Shown: positions 49,117 through 57,450 of the stretch, piece after piece
Numbering within the stretch: the stretch's first letter is position 1
How the letters are laid out: each line of letters opens with the position of its first letter
DNA from: DUNY01 sp964520055
GTDB taxonomy: Bacteria > Bacillota > Thermosediminibacteria > Thermosediminibacterales > Tepidanaerobacteraceae
DNA length: 57,746 nt
Direction: 5' to 3'
Assembly (NCBI GenBank): GCA_964520055.1
Contig: CAZFME010000003.1
Coordinates: forward strand, 1-57,746
Program-made: the position numbers and the translations under genes
The notes under the pieces: generated by a model
The model's database searches: none
What the model saw: only the letters and a program-made list of their open reading frames with translations
What the model was told of the DNA's origin: nothing

Positions 49117-50313
49117 TTGTTCATTTCACAAAAAGCTCAAGGCATTAGCCCATCACCAACTCTAGAAGTGGATGCTAAAGCAAAGCAAATGAAAAAAGAA
49201 GGCCATGATTTAATAGGTTTTGCAGCTGGTGAACCGGACTTTGATACACCGGAATATATTAAATCAGCAGCCAAATCCGCCATTAATCAAGGTATCACAA
49301 AATACACTCCGGTGGGGGGGACAAAAGAACTCAAAATTGCTATAGCAAATTACCTTGAAGTAGAAAACGGTGTCTCATACACCCCAAACCAAATTACGGT
49401 ATCTAATGGTGCAAAACAATGCCTGTATAATGCATTATATTGTCTCATAGATCCCGGTGACAAGGTTTTAATTCCCAGCCCATATTGGGTAAGCTATCCA
49501 GAAATGGTTAAGCTATGTGGTGGAATTCCGGTTTTTGTGCCAACAACTGAGAATAACAACTTTATTTTAAAAGCCGACACCTTAAAAAAGTATATCGACA
49601 AGAAGACCAAAATACTTATCATCAATAGCCCTAATAATCCCTGTGGCAGTGTATATTCTAAACAGGATTTGGAGCAAATAGCAAAATTAGCTATAGAAAA
49701 CAATATTTTTGTTATATCGGATGAAATATACGAAAAATTGATTTATGACTGCTTGGAGCATGTAAGCATAGTCTCGTATAAAAATATGCTTGAAAGAACT
49801 TTATTGATAAACGGGATGTCAAAATCCTTCGCTATGACAGGGTGGAGAATAGGCTTCGCAGCAGGACCAACACAGCTAATAGAAGTTATGGAAAATTTCC
49901 AGAGCCACTCTACATCAAATCCTAACTCCATAGCACAAAGAGCTAGTGTGGAAGCTTTTTCTAATTTGACCAAAGATGAAAACATAGGAAAAATGGTTAA
50001 TGAATTCTCAGAGCGTCGAAAGTATATGGTAGAAAGAATAAATAGAATAAAATATCTTTCCTGCCGTTTACCTATGGGGGCTTTTTATATATTTATGAAT
50101 ATATCCGGAACCTTTAATAAGCAATGTGATGGAAGAACAATTAATGATTCAACTGATTTTACTGAAATTCTTCTTGAAAAATATAAAGTTGCCGTAGTAC
50201 CTGGTGTAGCATTTGGTGCCAATGATTATGTAAGATTATCCTATGCAACTTCAATGGAAAATATAAAAAAGGGTCTGGACCGAATTGAAAAATTTATTGA
50301 AATATTGGAGTGA
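49117..50313 (+). CDS. aspB: Aspartate aminotransferase family (class I, PLP)
   Basis: Transfers amino groups between aspartate and 2-oxoglutarate. N-terminal ISPSPTLEVDAKAKQMKKEG, GFAAGEPDFDTP, NSPNNPCG, VISDEIYEKL and the PLP Lys in GMSKSFAMTGWRIGFAAG; the C-terminal Arg is in YVRLSYA. 398 residues, AspAT subgroup Ib. TTG start with SD AGAGGAGG. Single gene with its own terminator. Substrate preference among acidic amino acids cannot be fixed by reading. Confidence 0.92.
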   Translation: MFISQKAQGISPSPTLEVDAKAKQMKKEGHDLIGFAAGEPDFDTPEYIKSAAKSAINQGITKYTPVGGTKELKIAIANYLEVENGVSYTPNQITVSNGAKQCLYNALYCLIDPGDKVLIPSPYWVSYPEMVKLCGGIPVFVPTTENNNFILKADTLKKYIDKKTKILIINSPNNPCGSVYSKQDLEQIAKLAIENNIFVISDEIYEKLIYDCLEHVSIVSYKNMLERTLLINGMSKSFAMTGWRIGFAAGPTQLIEVMENFQSHSTSNPNSIAQRASVEAFSNLTKDENIGKMVNEFSERRKYMVERINRIKYLSCRLPMGAFYIFMNISGTFNKQCDGRTINDSTDFTEILLEKYKVAVVPGVAFGANDYVRLSYATSMENIKKGLDRIEKFIEILE

Positions 50314-50365
50314 AAAAGGGATAATATTGCCTTGCCCAAATCTAAAGTTTAACCAATTTTAAAAA

Positions 50366-50400
50366 TAAACAGCACCTGTAAAAAGGTGCTGTTTATTTTT
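50366..50400. terminator. Bidirectional terminator between aspB and the NSS transporter
   Basis: AATAAACAGCACC-TGTAAAAA-GGTGCTGTTTATT with T/A-rich flanks on both sides. Confidence 0.85.
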
Positions 50401-51757
50401 AAAATATACCTAATCCAGTGAGAAATACAATGAAAACCAAGGCTGGAGCAACATATTTTAACATAACATTAGCCCAAAAATTACCCAATTCAAATTTTAG
50501 TAAACCATTGTTAGTTGCTTCCCTTAAAGCATTTTGGGTACCCCATAACCATGAAATAAATAGAGCCGTTAACATTCCCCCAAGAGGTAAAAGAAGGTTA
50601 TTAGAGACCCAGTCCAGTTGGTCGAAAAATACCAAATCTGCAATTTTAAATCCACTTAAGGGCCCCATGGATAATGAAGCAAATGTACCGACGATAAAGA
50701 TTACCCCACCAATGGTAATTGATGCCCGTTTCCGATTCCAGCCATGTTCTTCTATCATATAGGCTATAATCGGTTCTAGAAGCGAGATGGCAGAAGTTAA
50801 AGCAGCGAGAAATAGCAAGAAGAAAAATGCACCGCCAAAAAGCTGTCCTAAGGGCATCTCACTAAATACTGCCGGTAAAGTAACAAAAGTTAAACCTGGT
50901 CCGGAAGAAGGTTCAAAACCATAGGAAAAGACAGCAGGGAAGATGATAAGACCTGCAAAAAAGGCAATAACAGTATCCATTAGGGGCACTATTAACGATA
51001 CCTGAGGAATGTTTTCCTCTTTCCCTAAGTAACTGCCATAGGTTAGAATGGAGCCCATTCCTAAACTTAGAGAGAAAAACACTTGACCCAGAGCAGCTAA
51101 TGCTGTTTTCGTAGTAAGTTTTGATAAATCCGGTACAAGATAAAATTTGATTCCTTCAGCTGCCCCAGGCAACATTAAAGAACGAATAGCTAAAATGACT
51201 ACAATTAAAAATAGTGCAGGCATCATGATATTGGAATACTTTTCAATACCGTCTTTGACACCGTTATAACAGATCCAGATAGTTAAAGCCATAAAAAGAG
51301 CATGAAACAATATCGGTAAAACAGGATTTGATATAAAACCGCTGAAAAGCTGATCGGTTAGTGCGGGATCAGTCATTCCAAATCCAATAATTGAACGAAA
51401 GAAGTAATAAATGACCCAACCGCCTACGACACTATAAAATGATAGAATCATAAAACCTGCAATAAGGCCTATACCTCCAATCCATGCAAATGACTTATTT
51501 ATTTTTTTAAAGGCACCTACATTGGATCTTTGGGCATAACGGCCAAGGGTAACTTCACCCATAAACATTGTAATACCTACAAGTACGACAATAGCCAAAT
51601 ATATAACTAAGAAAACAGCGCCCCCATAGGCTCCTACCAACCAGGGAAAGCGCCATATATTACCAAGACCTATGGCGGAACCGGCTGCAGCGAATATAAA
51701 ACCAATTTTACTTGCAAAACCTTCACGTGTCTTTTGAGCATCATGTTGTTGACTCAA
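50399..51757 (-). CDS. Neurotransmitter:sodium symporter family (SNF) transporter
   Basis: Sodium-coupled amino-acid importer of the LeuT fold. TM1 has GFIFAAAGSAIGLGNIWRFPWL (unwound region with Na+ and substrate contacts; cut in reading), then TYGSYL and 12 or so helices over 452 residues. Substrate cannot be predicted; bacterial members carry Trp, Leu, Ala or Tyr. SD AAGGAGG on the minus strand. Convergent with aspB. Confidence 0.93.
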   Translation of the reverse strand: MSQQHDAQKTREGFASKIGFIFAAAGSAIGLGNIWRFPWLVGAYGGAVFLVIYLAIVVLVGITMFMGEVTLGRYAQRSNVGAFKKINKSFAWIGGIGLIAGFMILSFYSVVGGWVIYYFFRSIIGFGMTDPALTDQLFSGFISNPVLPILFHALFMALTIWICYNGVKDGIEKYSNIMMPALFLIVVILAIRSLMLPGAAEGIKFYLVPDLSKLTTKTALAALGQVFFSLSLGMGSILTYGSYLGKEENIPQVSLIVPLMDTVIAFFAGLIIFPAVFSYGFEPSSGPGLTFVTLPAVFSEMPLGQLFGGAFFFLLFLAALTSAISLLEPIIAYMIEEHGWNRKRASITIGGVIFIVGTFASLSMGPLSGFKIADLVFFDQLDWVSNNLLLPLGGMLTALFISWLWGTQNALREATNNGLLKFELGNFWANVMLKYVAPALVFIVFLTGLGIF

Positions 51758-51903
51758 GATGAATTATCCTCCTTTTATAATTGTTTTATCCTTGTGTTGT
51801 CCTTTTCTTTTAATTTCCTCCTTTCAACTTAATAAGATACCATAATTTTTTATTAAAAACAAGGGCTTTTGGGAATGTTGTAAATTTTTATGAATTTTGA
51901 ATT

Positions 51904-51929
51904 TGCGCTAGGTTTATGCGCTAGGTTTA
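51904..51929 (+). repeat. 13-bp tandem direct repeat
   Basis: TGCGCTAGGTTTA occurs twice head to tail at 51904-51916 and 51917-51929. In the spacer upstream of the NSS gene and tRNA-Trp; 51758-52010 holds nothing else recognised. Confidence 0.8.
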
Positions 51930-52011
51930 GATGTATATTGCTATACCATATTATGCTAAATTCATTAGAGCATTTCTCAATATGTTAACTAAAAATTTTT
52001 CACACTAATCT

Positions 52012-52040
52012 TTGACATGGCAAATAAATTATTGTATAAT
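52012..52040 (+). promoter_or_regulatory. Sigma-A promoter of tRNA-Trp
   Basis: TTGACA (52012-52017), 17 nt, TATAAT (52035-52040): both boxes match consensus. Confidence 0.85.
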
Positions 52041-52051
52041 ATAAAAAGCAT

Positions 52052-52127
52052 AGGGGAGTAGCTCAATTGGTAGAGTAGCGGTCTCCAAAACCGTTGGTTG
52101 CGGGTTCAAGTCCTGTCTCCCCTGCCA
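52052..52127 (+). tRNA. tRNA-Trp (CCA)
   Basis: Acceptor AGGGGAG/CTCCCCT, D arm GCTCAATTGGTAGAGT, anticodon stem-loop GCGGT-CTCCAAA-ACCGT (anticodon CCA), T arm GGGTTCAAGTCC, encoded GCCA. Confidence 0.95.
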
Positions 52128-52155
52128 TTTTTATATTAAAATAAAAATTGAAAAT

Positions 52156-52182
52156 AAGTCCCGTAGCCGGGACTTTTTTCTT
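52156..52182 (+). terminator. Terminator after tRNA-Trp
   Basis: AAGTCCCG-TAG-CCGGGACTTTTTTC with T run. From here to 52590 the DNA is AT-rich without a gene; an inverted repeat, TAATATATATTATC / GATAATATATTA, lies at about 52443-52481. Confidence 0.9.
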
Positions 52183-52590
52183 TTAAAAGAAAAAATATCG
52201 AAGAAACAGGTAGTATTGCAAAAAAAATTGAGAATCAAAAAACCCAACATATTTTTAGTACAATCGCCTTCATAAATTGCTTTTAAGGTGATTTAAAACA
52301 GAATTGGTATAATGTAATATATCCATGTATAAAACGTCTTAAAACCGTATTTAGGCCCATAAATGTTTAAATAAAAAACTCATATAAGCATATTGTAGGT
52401 ATTATAATGCCAATAGTTCTTAATAATATTTATTAGTTTACATAATATATATTATCGGACGTTGTGCTGATAATATATTATTAAACTTTTGGGGTTAATT
52501 TATATGTGCCATGCACACATGGCCATGCGGATTATATTCTAACCCTTTTTTAAAGTCATATAAGTTATTATAAAATAGCCACACCCAATC

Positions 52591-52628
52591 AAACATGTGT
52601 TTGAAATATTGTTCTATTATGATATAAT
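52591..52628 (+). promoter_or_regulatory. lexA promoter with two abutting LexA-box-like palindromes
   Basis: TTGAAA (52601-52606), 16 nt, TATAAT (52623-52628). AAACATGTGTTT (52591-52602) and GAAATATTGTTC (52603-52614) resemble the Firmicutes LexA box GAACNNNNGTTC (two and one changes). Position suits autorepression. Confidence 0.55.
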
Positions 52629-52656
52629 TAAATAAAAAATTCCGGGGTGATACATT

Positions 52657-53262
52657 ATGTATGAAGACTTGACTCATAGGCAAAGGCAAATACTGGATTA
52701 TTTACATTACTACTTTAAAATTAAAGGTTATCCCCCGTCGGTCAGAGAAATCTGTGCAGCTACCAATTTAAAGTCTACCGCTACAGTTCATGGTTATTTA
52801 GTTCAGTTAGAGAAAAAAGGATACATTAAACGTGACCCACAAAAACCACGGGCTATCGAGATCATGAATATGAGCGTTTTTAACAAAAATTTGGTCGAAG
52901 TACCCCTTGTCGGAAAAGTAACCGCCGGACAACCTATTTTAGCCCAGGAAAATATAGAAAATATATTCCCCTTGCCTAAAGAAATGGTGCCTGACGCTAC
53001 TGTTTTTATGTTATCTGTAAAAGGCGACAGTATGATCAACGCCGGTATTTTGAGCGGTGATTATGTCTTGGTACAATCTATGAACACTGCAGAAAACGGC
53101 GATATAGTTGTAGCCCTCCTTGAAGATGAGGCAACCATAAAAAGATTTTATAAAAAATCCGATCACTTCCGGCTTCAACCGGAAAACTCTTTTATGGAAC
53201 CCATTATAGTAAAGGATTTGAAAATACTTGGAAAAGTAGTAGGACTTTACAGAAAACTGTAA
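52657..53262 (+). CDS. lexA: LexA, SOS repressor
   Basis: N-terminal winged helix (SVREICAATNLKSTATVHGYL cut short) binds SOS boxes. C-terminal S24 autoprotease has cleavage site Ala90-Gly91 (VTAGQP), nucleophile Ser125 (KGDSMINAG) and Lys162 (EATIKRF). 201 residues, intact. ATG with SD CCGGGGTGA. Likely self-repressed through the boxes upstream. Confidence 0.97.
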   Translation: MYEDLTHRQRQILDYLHYYFKIKGYPPSVREICAATNLKSTATVHGYLVQLEKKGYIKRDPQKPRAIEIMNMSVFNKNLVEVPLVGKVTAGQPILAQENIENIFPLPKEMVPDATVFMLSVKGDSMINAGILSGDYVLVQSMNTAENGDIVVALLEDEATIKRFYKKSDHFRLQPENSFMEPIIVKDLKILGKVVGLYRKL

Positions 53263-53267
53263 TCCCA

Positions 53268-53340
53268 AAAAGGTGACAGTGAAATTGTCCCCTGCCACCC
53301 CTAATAAAGCAACAGTAGAACCGTTCCCTGTCCCTTTATT
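53268..53340. repeat. REP-like relic between lexA and the next gene
   Basis: GGTGACAG ... CTGCCACC at one side and AGAACCGTTCCCTGTCCC at the other recall dispersed GTGACAGGGGACGGTTC-type palindromic repeats of Clostridia. Imperfect here; identification is tentative. Confidence 0.3.
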
Positions 53341-53354
53341 TTCTGTATGTTAGC

Positions 53355-54653
53355 TTATTTTATTTTGAGATTACCGCTGTCTATCAATGCTTGAAGACCG
53401 CTTAATATACCGAGTTTTACATGGAAAAAGTTTAAGCCACCTTGTATGTATACTACATAAGGTTCCCTGAGTGGGGCGTCAGCACTAAGTTCTATAGAAG
53501 AACCTTGTATGAAACTACCACCAGCCATGATTATCTTATTATCATATCCTGGCATAGCCCATGGTTCAGGCATAACATGTGAATCTACAGGGCCTACTTT
53601 TTGTATTCCCCTGCAAAAACTGATCAAAGCATCTTTATCCCTCAATATAACAGCTGTTACTATATCGCTTCGTTTTTCGTCATATCTTGGATAAACTTCA
53701 AACCCCATTTGCTCCATTATCCCGGAAGTAAAGATTGCACCTTTTAAGGCTTCACCCACTATCATTGGAGCATAAAAAAGCCCTTGAACAATCAGACGAT
53801 TTGAGAAAAGTGATGGACCGTAATTCTTATCAAGACCCGGTGCAGTAAGTCTGTAAGAACATTGTTTTACTAATTCGCTTTTTCCTGCTACATATCCCCC
53901 GGTGGGTGCTATCCCTCCTCCGGGATTTTTTATCAGAGATCCGGCACATAAATCCGCACCAATTTCGATTGGTTCATTAGTTTCTACAAATTCACCATAA
54001 CAGTTGTCAACAAAACAGATTGCATCATGTTTTATGCTTTTTATGTATTCAATAAGCCGCTTTATTTCTGAAATGCCTAAGGAGGGCCTTATACTATATC
54101 CTCTTGAACGTTGAATGAGAACCATCTTGGTATTCTCGTTCATATTATCCTTAATCGCCTTATAATCTGGTTTACCATTGGTCAAACCTGCTTCTCGATA
54201 ACTTATGTTATAATTTTTTAATGACCCGCAGTTATCCCCATGAATCACATCTTTTAATGTATCATAAGGAGTGCCAGTTGCACTTAAAAGTTCATCGCCG
54301 GGTCTTAACACTCCTAAAAGGCACAGAGTTATGGCGTGGGTTCCTGATACGATTTGAGGTCTTATAAGGGCATCCTCAGCTCTAAATATGTTTTTATATA
54401 TTTCGTCTATTGTTTCTCTTCCGACATCACCATATCCGTATCCGGTAGAGCCGGTGAGATGGTAATCACTTAAAAATGATTTTTTCATTGATGCTAGTAC
54501 TTTTAATTGATTGAACTCAACAATGTTTTCAATATCCCTTATAATATGTCGAATATTTTCAGTAACTTTTTTAGATGTTTTTATAATATCTCGGCTAATA
54601 CCATAACCTTCCACGGCAATTTTATCAATATTATCTAACAAACCTTCTTCCAT
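53355..54653 (-). CDS. Methionine gamma-lyase-like PLP protein (aluminium-resistance/YnbB family)
   Basis: Fold-type I PLP enzyme of the family once called aluminium resistance protein. GSTGYGYGDVGRETID, FVDNCYGEFVE and the PLP Lys in AGSLIKNPGGGIAPTGGYVAG (21-residue block, read in part) are characteristic. 432 residues, full length. Actual substrate uncertain; annotated as methionine gamma-lyase-related. Minus strand, SD AGAGGATAAT upstream of ATG. First-named gene downstream of a small membrane gene in the same direction. Confidence 0.88.
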   Translation of the reverse strand: MEEGLLDNIDKIAVEGYGISRDIIKTSKKVTENIRHIIRDIENIVEFNQLKVLASMKKSFLSDYHLTGSTGYGYGDVGRETIDEIYKNIFRAEDALIRPQIVSGTHAITLCLLGVLRPGDELLSATGTPYDTLKDVIHGDNCGSLKNYNISYREAGLTNGKPDYKAIKDNMNENTKMVLIQRSRGYSIRPSLGISEIKRLIEYIKSIKHDAICFVDNCYGEFVETNEPIEIGADLCAGSLIKNPGGGIAPTGGYVAGKSELVKQCSYRLTAPGLDKNYGPSLFSNRLIVQGLFYAPMIVGEALKGAIFTSGIMEQMGFEVYPRYDEKRSDIVTAVILRDKDALISFCRGIQKVGPVDSHVMPEPWAMPGYDNKIIMAGGSFIQGSSIELSADAPLREPYVVYIQGGLNFFHVKLGILSGLQALIDSGNLKIK

Positions 54654-54671
54654 TTATTATCCTCTTTTCAT

Positions 54672-54899
54672 CTATAATTCTCGATTATGTATATTATCAT
54701 AATTTATATGCATGTTCAACTCTTTGGTGCATAACGGACATATAGATGTTTCAAACAGCTGCTTTCTCCACTCAAGAGGTACAAGACTCATTCCTTCAGT
54801 CATACCCTCCTTCTTTCCTGTTCTTCTACCTAAAGCATATCCCAATAAAAAAACCGCTATTTCTAAAATTATTAACAAAAGTATTTTATTATAAAACAT
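54672..54899 (-). CDS. Small membrane-anchored protein with CPLC motif (75 aa)
   Basis: N-terminal transmembrane helix (ILLLIILEIAVFLLGYALG), a Gly-rich charged linker (RRTGKKEGMTEGMS), then a soluble tail with ICPLCTKEL, a CxxC that might bind metal. I do not recognise a family. SD AAGGGACGG on the minus strand. Sits 15 nt after the polytopic membrane gene, so probably in the spoVK unit. Confidence 0.65.
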   Translation of the reverse strand: MFYNKILLLIILEIAVFLLGYALGRRTGKKEGMTEGMSLVPLEWRKQLFETSICPLCTKELNMHINYDNIHNREL

Positions 54900-54914
54900 C
54901 CTGGACCGTCCCTT

Positions 54915-55523
54915 CTAAATAGTTTGATTCATAGCTTTATTTTGCTTTGTTAACAATATCTTTATTATGTATATAATTACATGCATTGAAATTATTGATG
55001 AAACTGCCTTTACGTAATCTATATAAAATGATGAAAGAAAAAAAATAATTGCGAGTAATAAACATTCTACTTTTCCCAGTAGAAAAGCCCAATTTTTTTT
55101 GTTTATCTTATCTTTGTCATAATCTATGAAGTCATCCCATAATTGAATAGTGACAATAATAAGTATCGAAGATGCCATATTTATTTTTAAAAATATAAAT
55201 CCTAGTATAACTACTATAATACTTTCTTGATAACTGTATAATCCAGAAGGCATTCTTGCAGTTAATTCCCCTGCCATTCCTACGGCAAAGCTAGCTAAAA
55301 ACAAGCTTAATGATACAACAGGATCCAGCATAAATGCCAATGATAATAATAACAGTGCGTAAGGCAATCCACCGTATTCAATAGCGGTAAATATATTTTG
55401 TTGTTTCTCAAGAATGTCAATATCTTGGTCCATATAGTCATCCATTATTTTTATTACCAAACCTGTGAAAAACACACTAAAAAACTTTTTTAACAAATAC
55501 ATCTCAGATATTGTGAGCAACAA
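54915..55523 (-). CDS. Polytopic membrane protein with two Asp-rich motifs, UbiA-like
   Basis: 202 residues, about five to six hydrophobic helices. KIMDDYMDQDID near 25-36 and LWDDFIDYDKDK near 125-137 resemble the two metal-diphosphate-binding motifs of UbiA-type intramembrane prenyltransferases, although the protein is about 80 residues shorter than typical UbiA. TTG start, overlapping the upstream GTPase gene by 20 nt, so translated together with it. No prenyl-acceptor pathway is visible nearby. Could be a reduced UbiA homologue; moderate to low certainty on function. Confidence 0.55.
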   Translation of the reverse strand: MLLTISEMYLLKKFFSVFFTGLVIKIMDDYMDQDIDILEKQQNIFTAIEYGGLPYALLLLSLAFMLDPVVSLSLFLASFAVGMAGELTARMPSGLYSYQESIIVVILGFIFLKINMASSILIIVTIQLWDDFIDYDKDKINKKNWAFLLGKVECLLLAIIFFLSSFYIDYVKAVSSIISMHVIIYIIKILLTKQNKAMNQTI

Positions 55524-56112
55524 ACGTTTTCACCTCTTTAAAGCCTCTTTTGTAGAGTGCCGAAACAGGGAATATCACATTCCCTGTAAATTCTTGTTTT
55601 ATTTTTGCTAACCCTTGTTCTGCTCCCGGAAGGTCTATTTTATTTGCCAAGATTGCGTAACCCCTTTTTAATTGAGCAAATTGAGCAATCTGGTAATCCA
55701 CTTCACCCATGGAACTCGGCAAGTCTTTATGTTTAGCAGCACTGGCATCAATAATATGAAGAATAATATCAGAATCTCGTATTATTGTAAGAGTTTGCGA
55801 AATAGCTTTTCGAATTTCCGCGTCAGGATGGATGCCATCTATAAACCCAGCAGTATCTATAATTCTAATCCTTTTTTTGCCTTTACCTATTGGAATATTC
55901 ACTGTAACTGCCTGAATGCAAAGAGTTTTGTGAGGATTTTCATCTACAAGGCGAGAAATGGCAGTTTTGGGGTAAATCTTCTCGGAGGTTTTAAAACCTT
56001 CATTATTAATAAATTCCATATCTAGGGACTTTACTCCAAAATATTCTGCAAAATTTATTAAAAATAATGTTTTTCCCACATTGGTTTTTCCTATTATGGT
56101 ACATCGCCTCAC
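55504..56112 (-). CDS. Era-like small GTPase
   Basis: 202 residues: G1 GKTNVGKT, G3 DTAGF, G4 NKID, and G5-like PVSAL, single domain with no KH or other extension. GTG start overlaps the spoVK stop by 4 nt (GTGA); SD GGAGGTTAA. Located between spoVK and a membrane protein, so a sporulation or membrane-remodelling role is possible; target unknown. Confidence 0.82.
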   Translation of the reverse strand: MRRCTIIGKTNVGKTLFLINFAEYFGVKSLDMEFINNEGFKTSEKIYPKTAISRLVDENPHKTLCIQAVTVNIPIGKGKKRIRIIDTAGFIDGIHPDAEIRKAISQTLTIIRDSDIILHIIDASAAKHKDLPSSMGEVDYQIAQFAQLKRGYAILANKIDLPGAEQGLAKIKQEFTGNVIFPVSALYKRGFKEVKTFVAHNI

Positions 56113-57095
56113 TTAACCTCCACCTCCGAAATATCCTCGGGCTTTATTTGAAGCAGATCTTCACGAGAAATCCTTCTTTGATTTACCAGACGGAGTGCCT
56201 GACGACGTAAGGCTTTTTCAATCATATTGCGAACCAATCGTGCATTCCCTAATTTATCATAAAACATATCATTTTTACTATTTTGCAAAAGACTTTCAAA
56301 CTTAAATAATGCTTCAGAGCTAAACCTATATTGTCTTTTTTCGACCATCATTTTAGCAATCTGCATCAATTCGTCAACACTATAGTCGTTAAATTCAATT
56401 TGTATGGGAAACCTAGAGCGAAGACCTGGGTTTATCTGTAAGAACCAATCCATCTCATCTTTATACCCCGCTAAAATTACAATAAGGTTATATTTTTGGT
56501 CCTCCATTGCTTTTACAAGACTATCTATGCACTCCTTACCAAAATCTTTTTCTCCTCCTCTTCCTAAAGAATATGCCTCATCAACGAACAATATCCCTCC
56601 AAGAGCTCGTCTGATTTGTTCTCGAGTTTTTTGGGCTGTGTGCCCTATGTATTCTCCCACAAGATCTGCCCTCTCTACTTCAACTAGATGTCCTTTTGGA
56701 AGAACCTCAAGTTCTTTAAATATGTCTCCTAGTATTCTCGCAACAGTAGTTTTCCCTGTACCGGGATTTCCCTTAAAAATCATGTGCATTACTAATGGTT
56801 CATTAATTAATCCTTCCTGTTTTCTACGTCTTTGAATTTCAATAAATGCTTGAATCTCTTTAACTAAGATTTTAACCTTTTTTAATCCTACTAGAGAATC
56901 AAGTTCTTCCATTATTTCTTCAATATCCTTTGATTGAGGTTTCTCATATGGGTGAACGGGTATACTGTTTTTTTTATTCTCAAATTGCATTAATATGTTA
57001 ATAGCTTCTGATGGAGTTATCTCACCTTCATTAATTAGATTATATATATCGTTCGGCTCATTAAAATTGATATTTATATCCGAAATCATCCTCAT
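56109..57095 (-). CDS. spoVK: SpoVK, AAA+ ATPase
   Basis: CbbX/SpoVK group AAA+ protein needed for spore maturation in Bacillus, made in the mother cell. Walker A GNPGTGKTTVARILG, Walker B ILFVDEAYSLGRGG, arginine-finger region RSRFPIQIEF, sensor LGNARLVRNM. The frame opens at ATG 57110, but TGGAGA just upstream of Met6 makes 57095 the better start (MRMISDI), 328 residues. First gene of the minus-strand unit spoVK-GTPase-membrane protein. Confidence 0.92.
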   Translation of the reverse strand: MRMISDININFNEPNDIYNLINEGEITPSEAINILMQFENKKNSIPVHPYEKPQSKDIEEIMEELDSLVGLKKVKILVKEIQAFIEIQRRRKQEGLINEPLVMHMIFKGNPGTGKTTVARILGDIFKELEVLPKGHLVEVERADLVGEYIGHTAQKTREQIRRALGGILFVDEAYSLGRGGEKDFGKECIDSLVKAMEDQKYNLIVILAGYKDEMDWFLQINPGLRSRFPIQIEFNDYSVDELMQIAKMMVEKRQYRFSSEALFKFESLLQNSKNDMFYDKLGNARLVRNMIEKALRRQALRLVNQRRISREDLLQIKPEDISEVEVK

Positions 57096-57159
57096 AAGTC
57101 TCCACTCCATATTAAGTAAAGTATATTATTATATTCAATATATATCCAAAGTGTTAAAA

Positions 57160-57199
57160 AAATTTAATCCCAGAAGAAAAATCTCCTGGGATTAAATTT
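57160..57199. terminator. Long hairpin upstream of spoVK
   Basis: AAATTTAATCCCAG (57160-57173) pairs perfectly with CTGGGATTAAATTT (57186-57199), loop 12 nt. It separates the transposase remnant from spoVK on the minus strand, or ends a plus-strand transcript. Confidence 0.75.
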
Positions 57200-57226
57200 G
57201 TAAACTCATTTTACACTATTATACCG

Positions 57227-57252
57227 AACACCGCATAAAATTGCGGTGTTCA
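57227..57252. repeat. 10-bp perfect hairpin beside the transposase remnant
   Basis: GAACACCGCA (57227-57236) and TGCGGTGTTC (57243-57252) pair around TAAAAT. Could be an IS-end structure or a terminator for the remnant. Confidence 0.6.
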
Positions 57253-57273
57253 CGATAAAATGGACACATAAAG

Positions 57274-57450
57274 TTAGATTGAGTTATCTCCTTGGTTACT
57301 ATGCTTGTGATGATCCAAATGTTCGTCCATTTCTGCTTCAAAGATTTCTTGTAGGGTGTCCTTAAATAGGTTCTTTAACATGTCACGGACATCCTCTATA
57401 GAGTGGCATTCTCTTGCCAGTTCGTCTTTCATTTCTTTAATGTTTTGCAT
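57274..57450 (-). pseudogene. IS256-family transposase N-terminal fragment
   Basis: 58 residues from ATG 57450 (SD AAAAGGAGAG). SIEDVRDMLKNLFKDTLQEI and EAEMDEHLDHHKHSNQGDNS are the start of an IS256/Mutator-type transposase (normally about 400 residues, with EHLGYxKHS...GNxRNG). It stops just after this block and no DDE core follows, so it is a truncated remnant. The remaining 57487-57746 has no recognisable gene. Confidence 0.75.

Noticed and set aside
56404..56835. 143-codon plus-strand frame opposite spoVK
   Set aside because: Antisense shadow of conserved AAA+ motifs.
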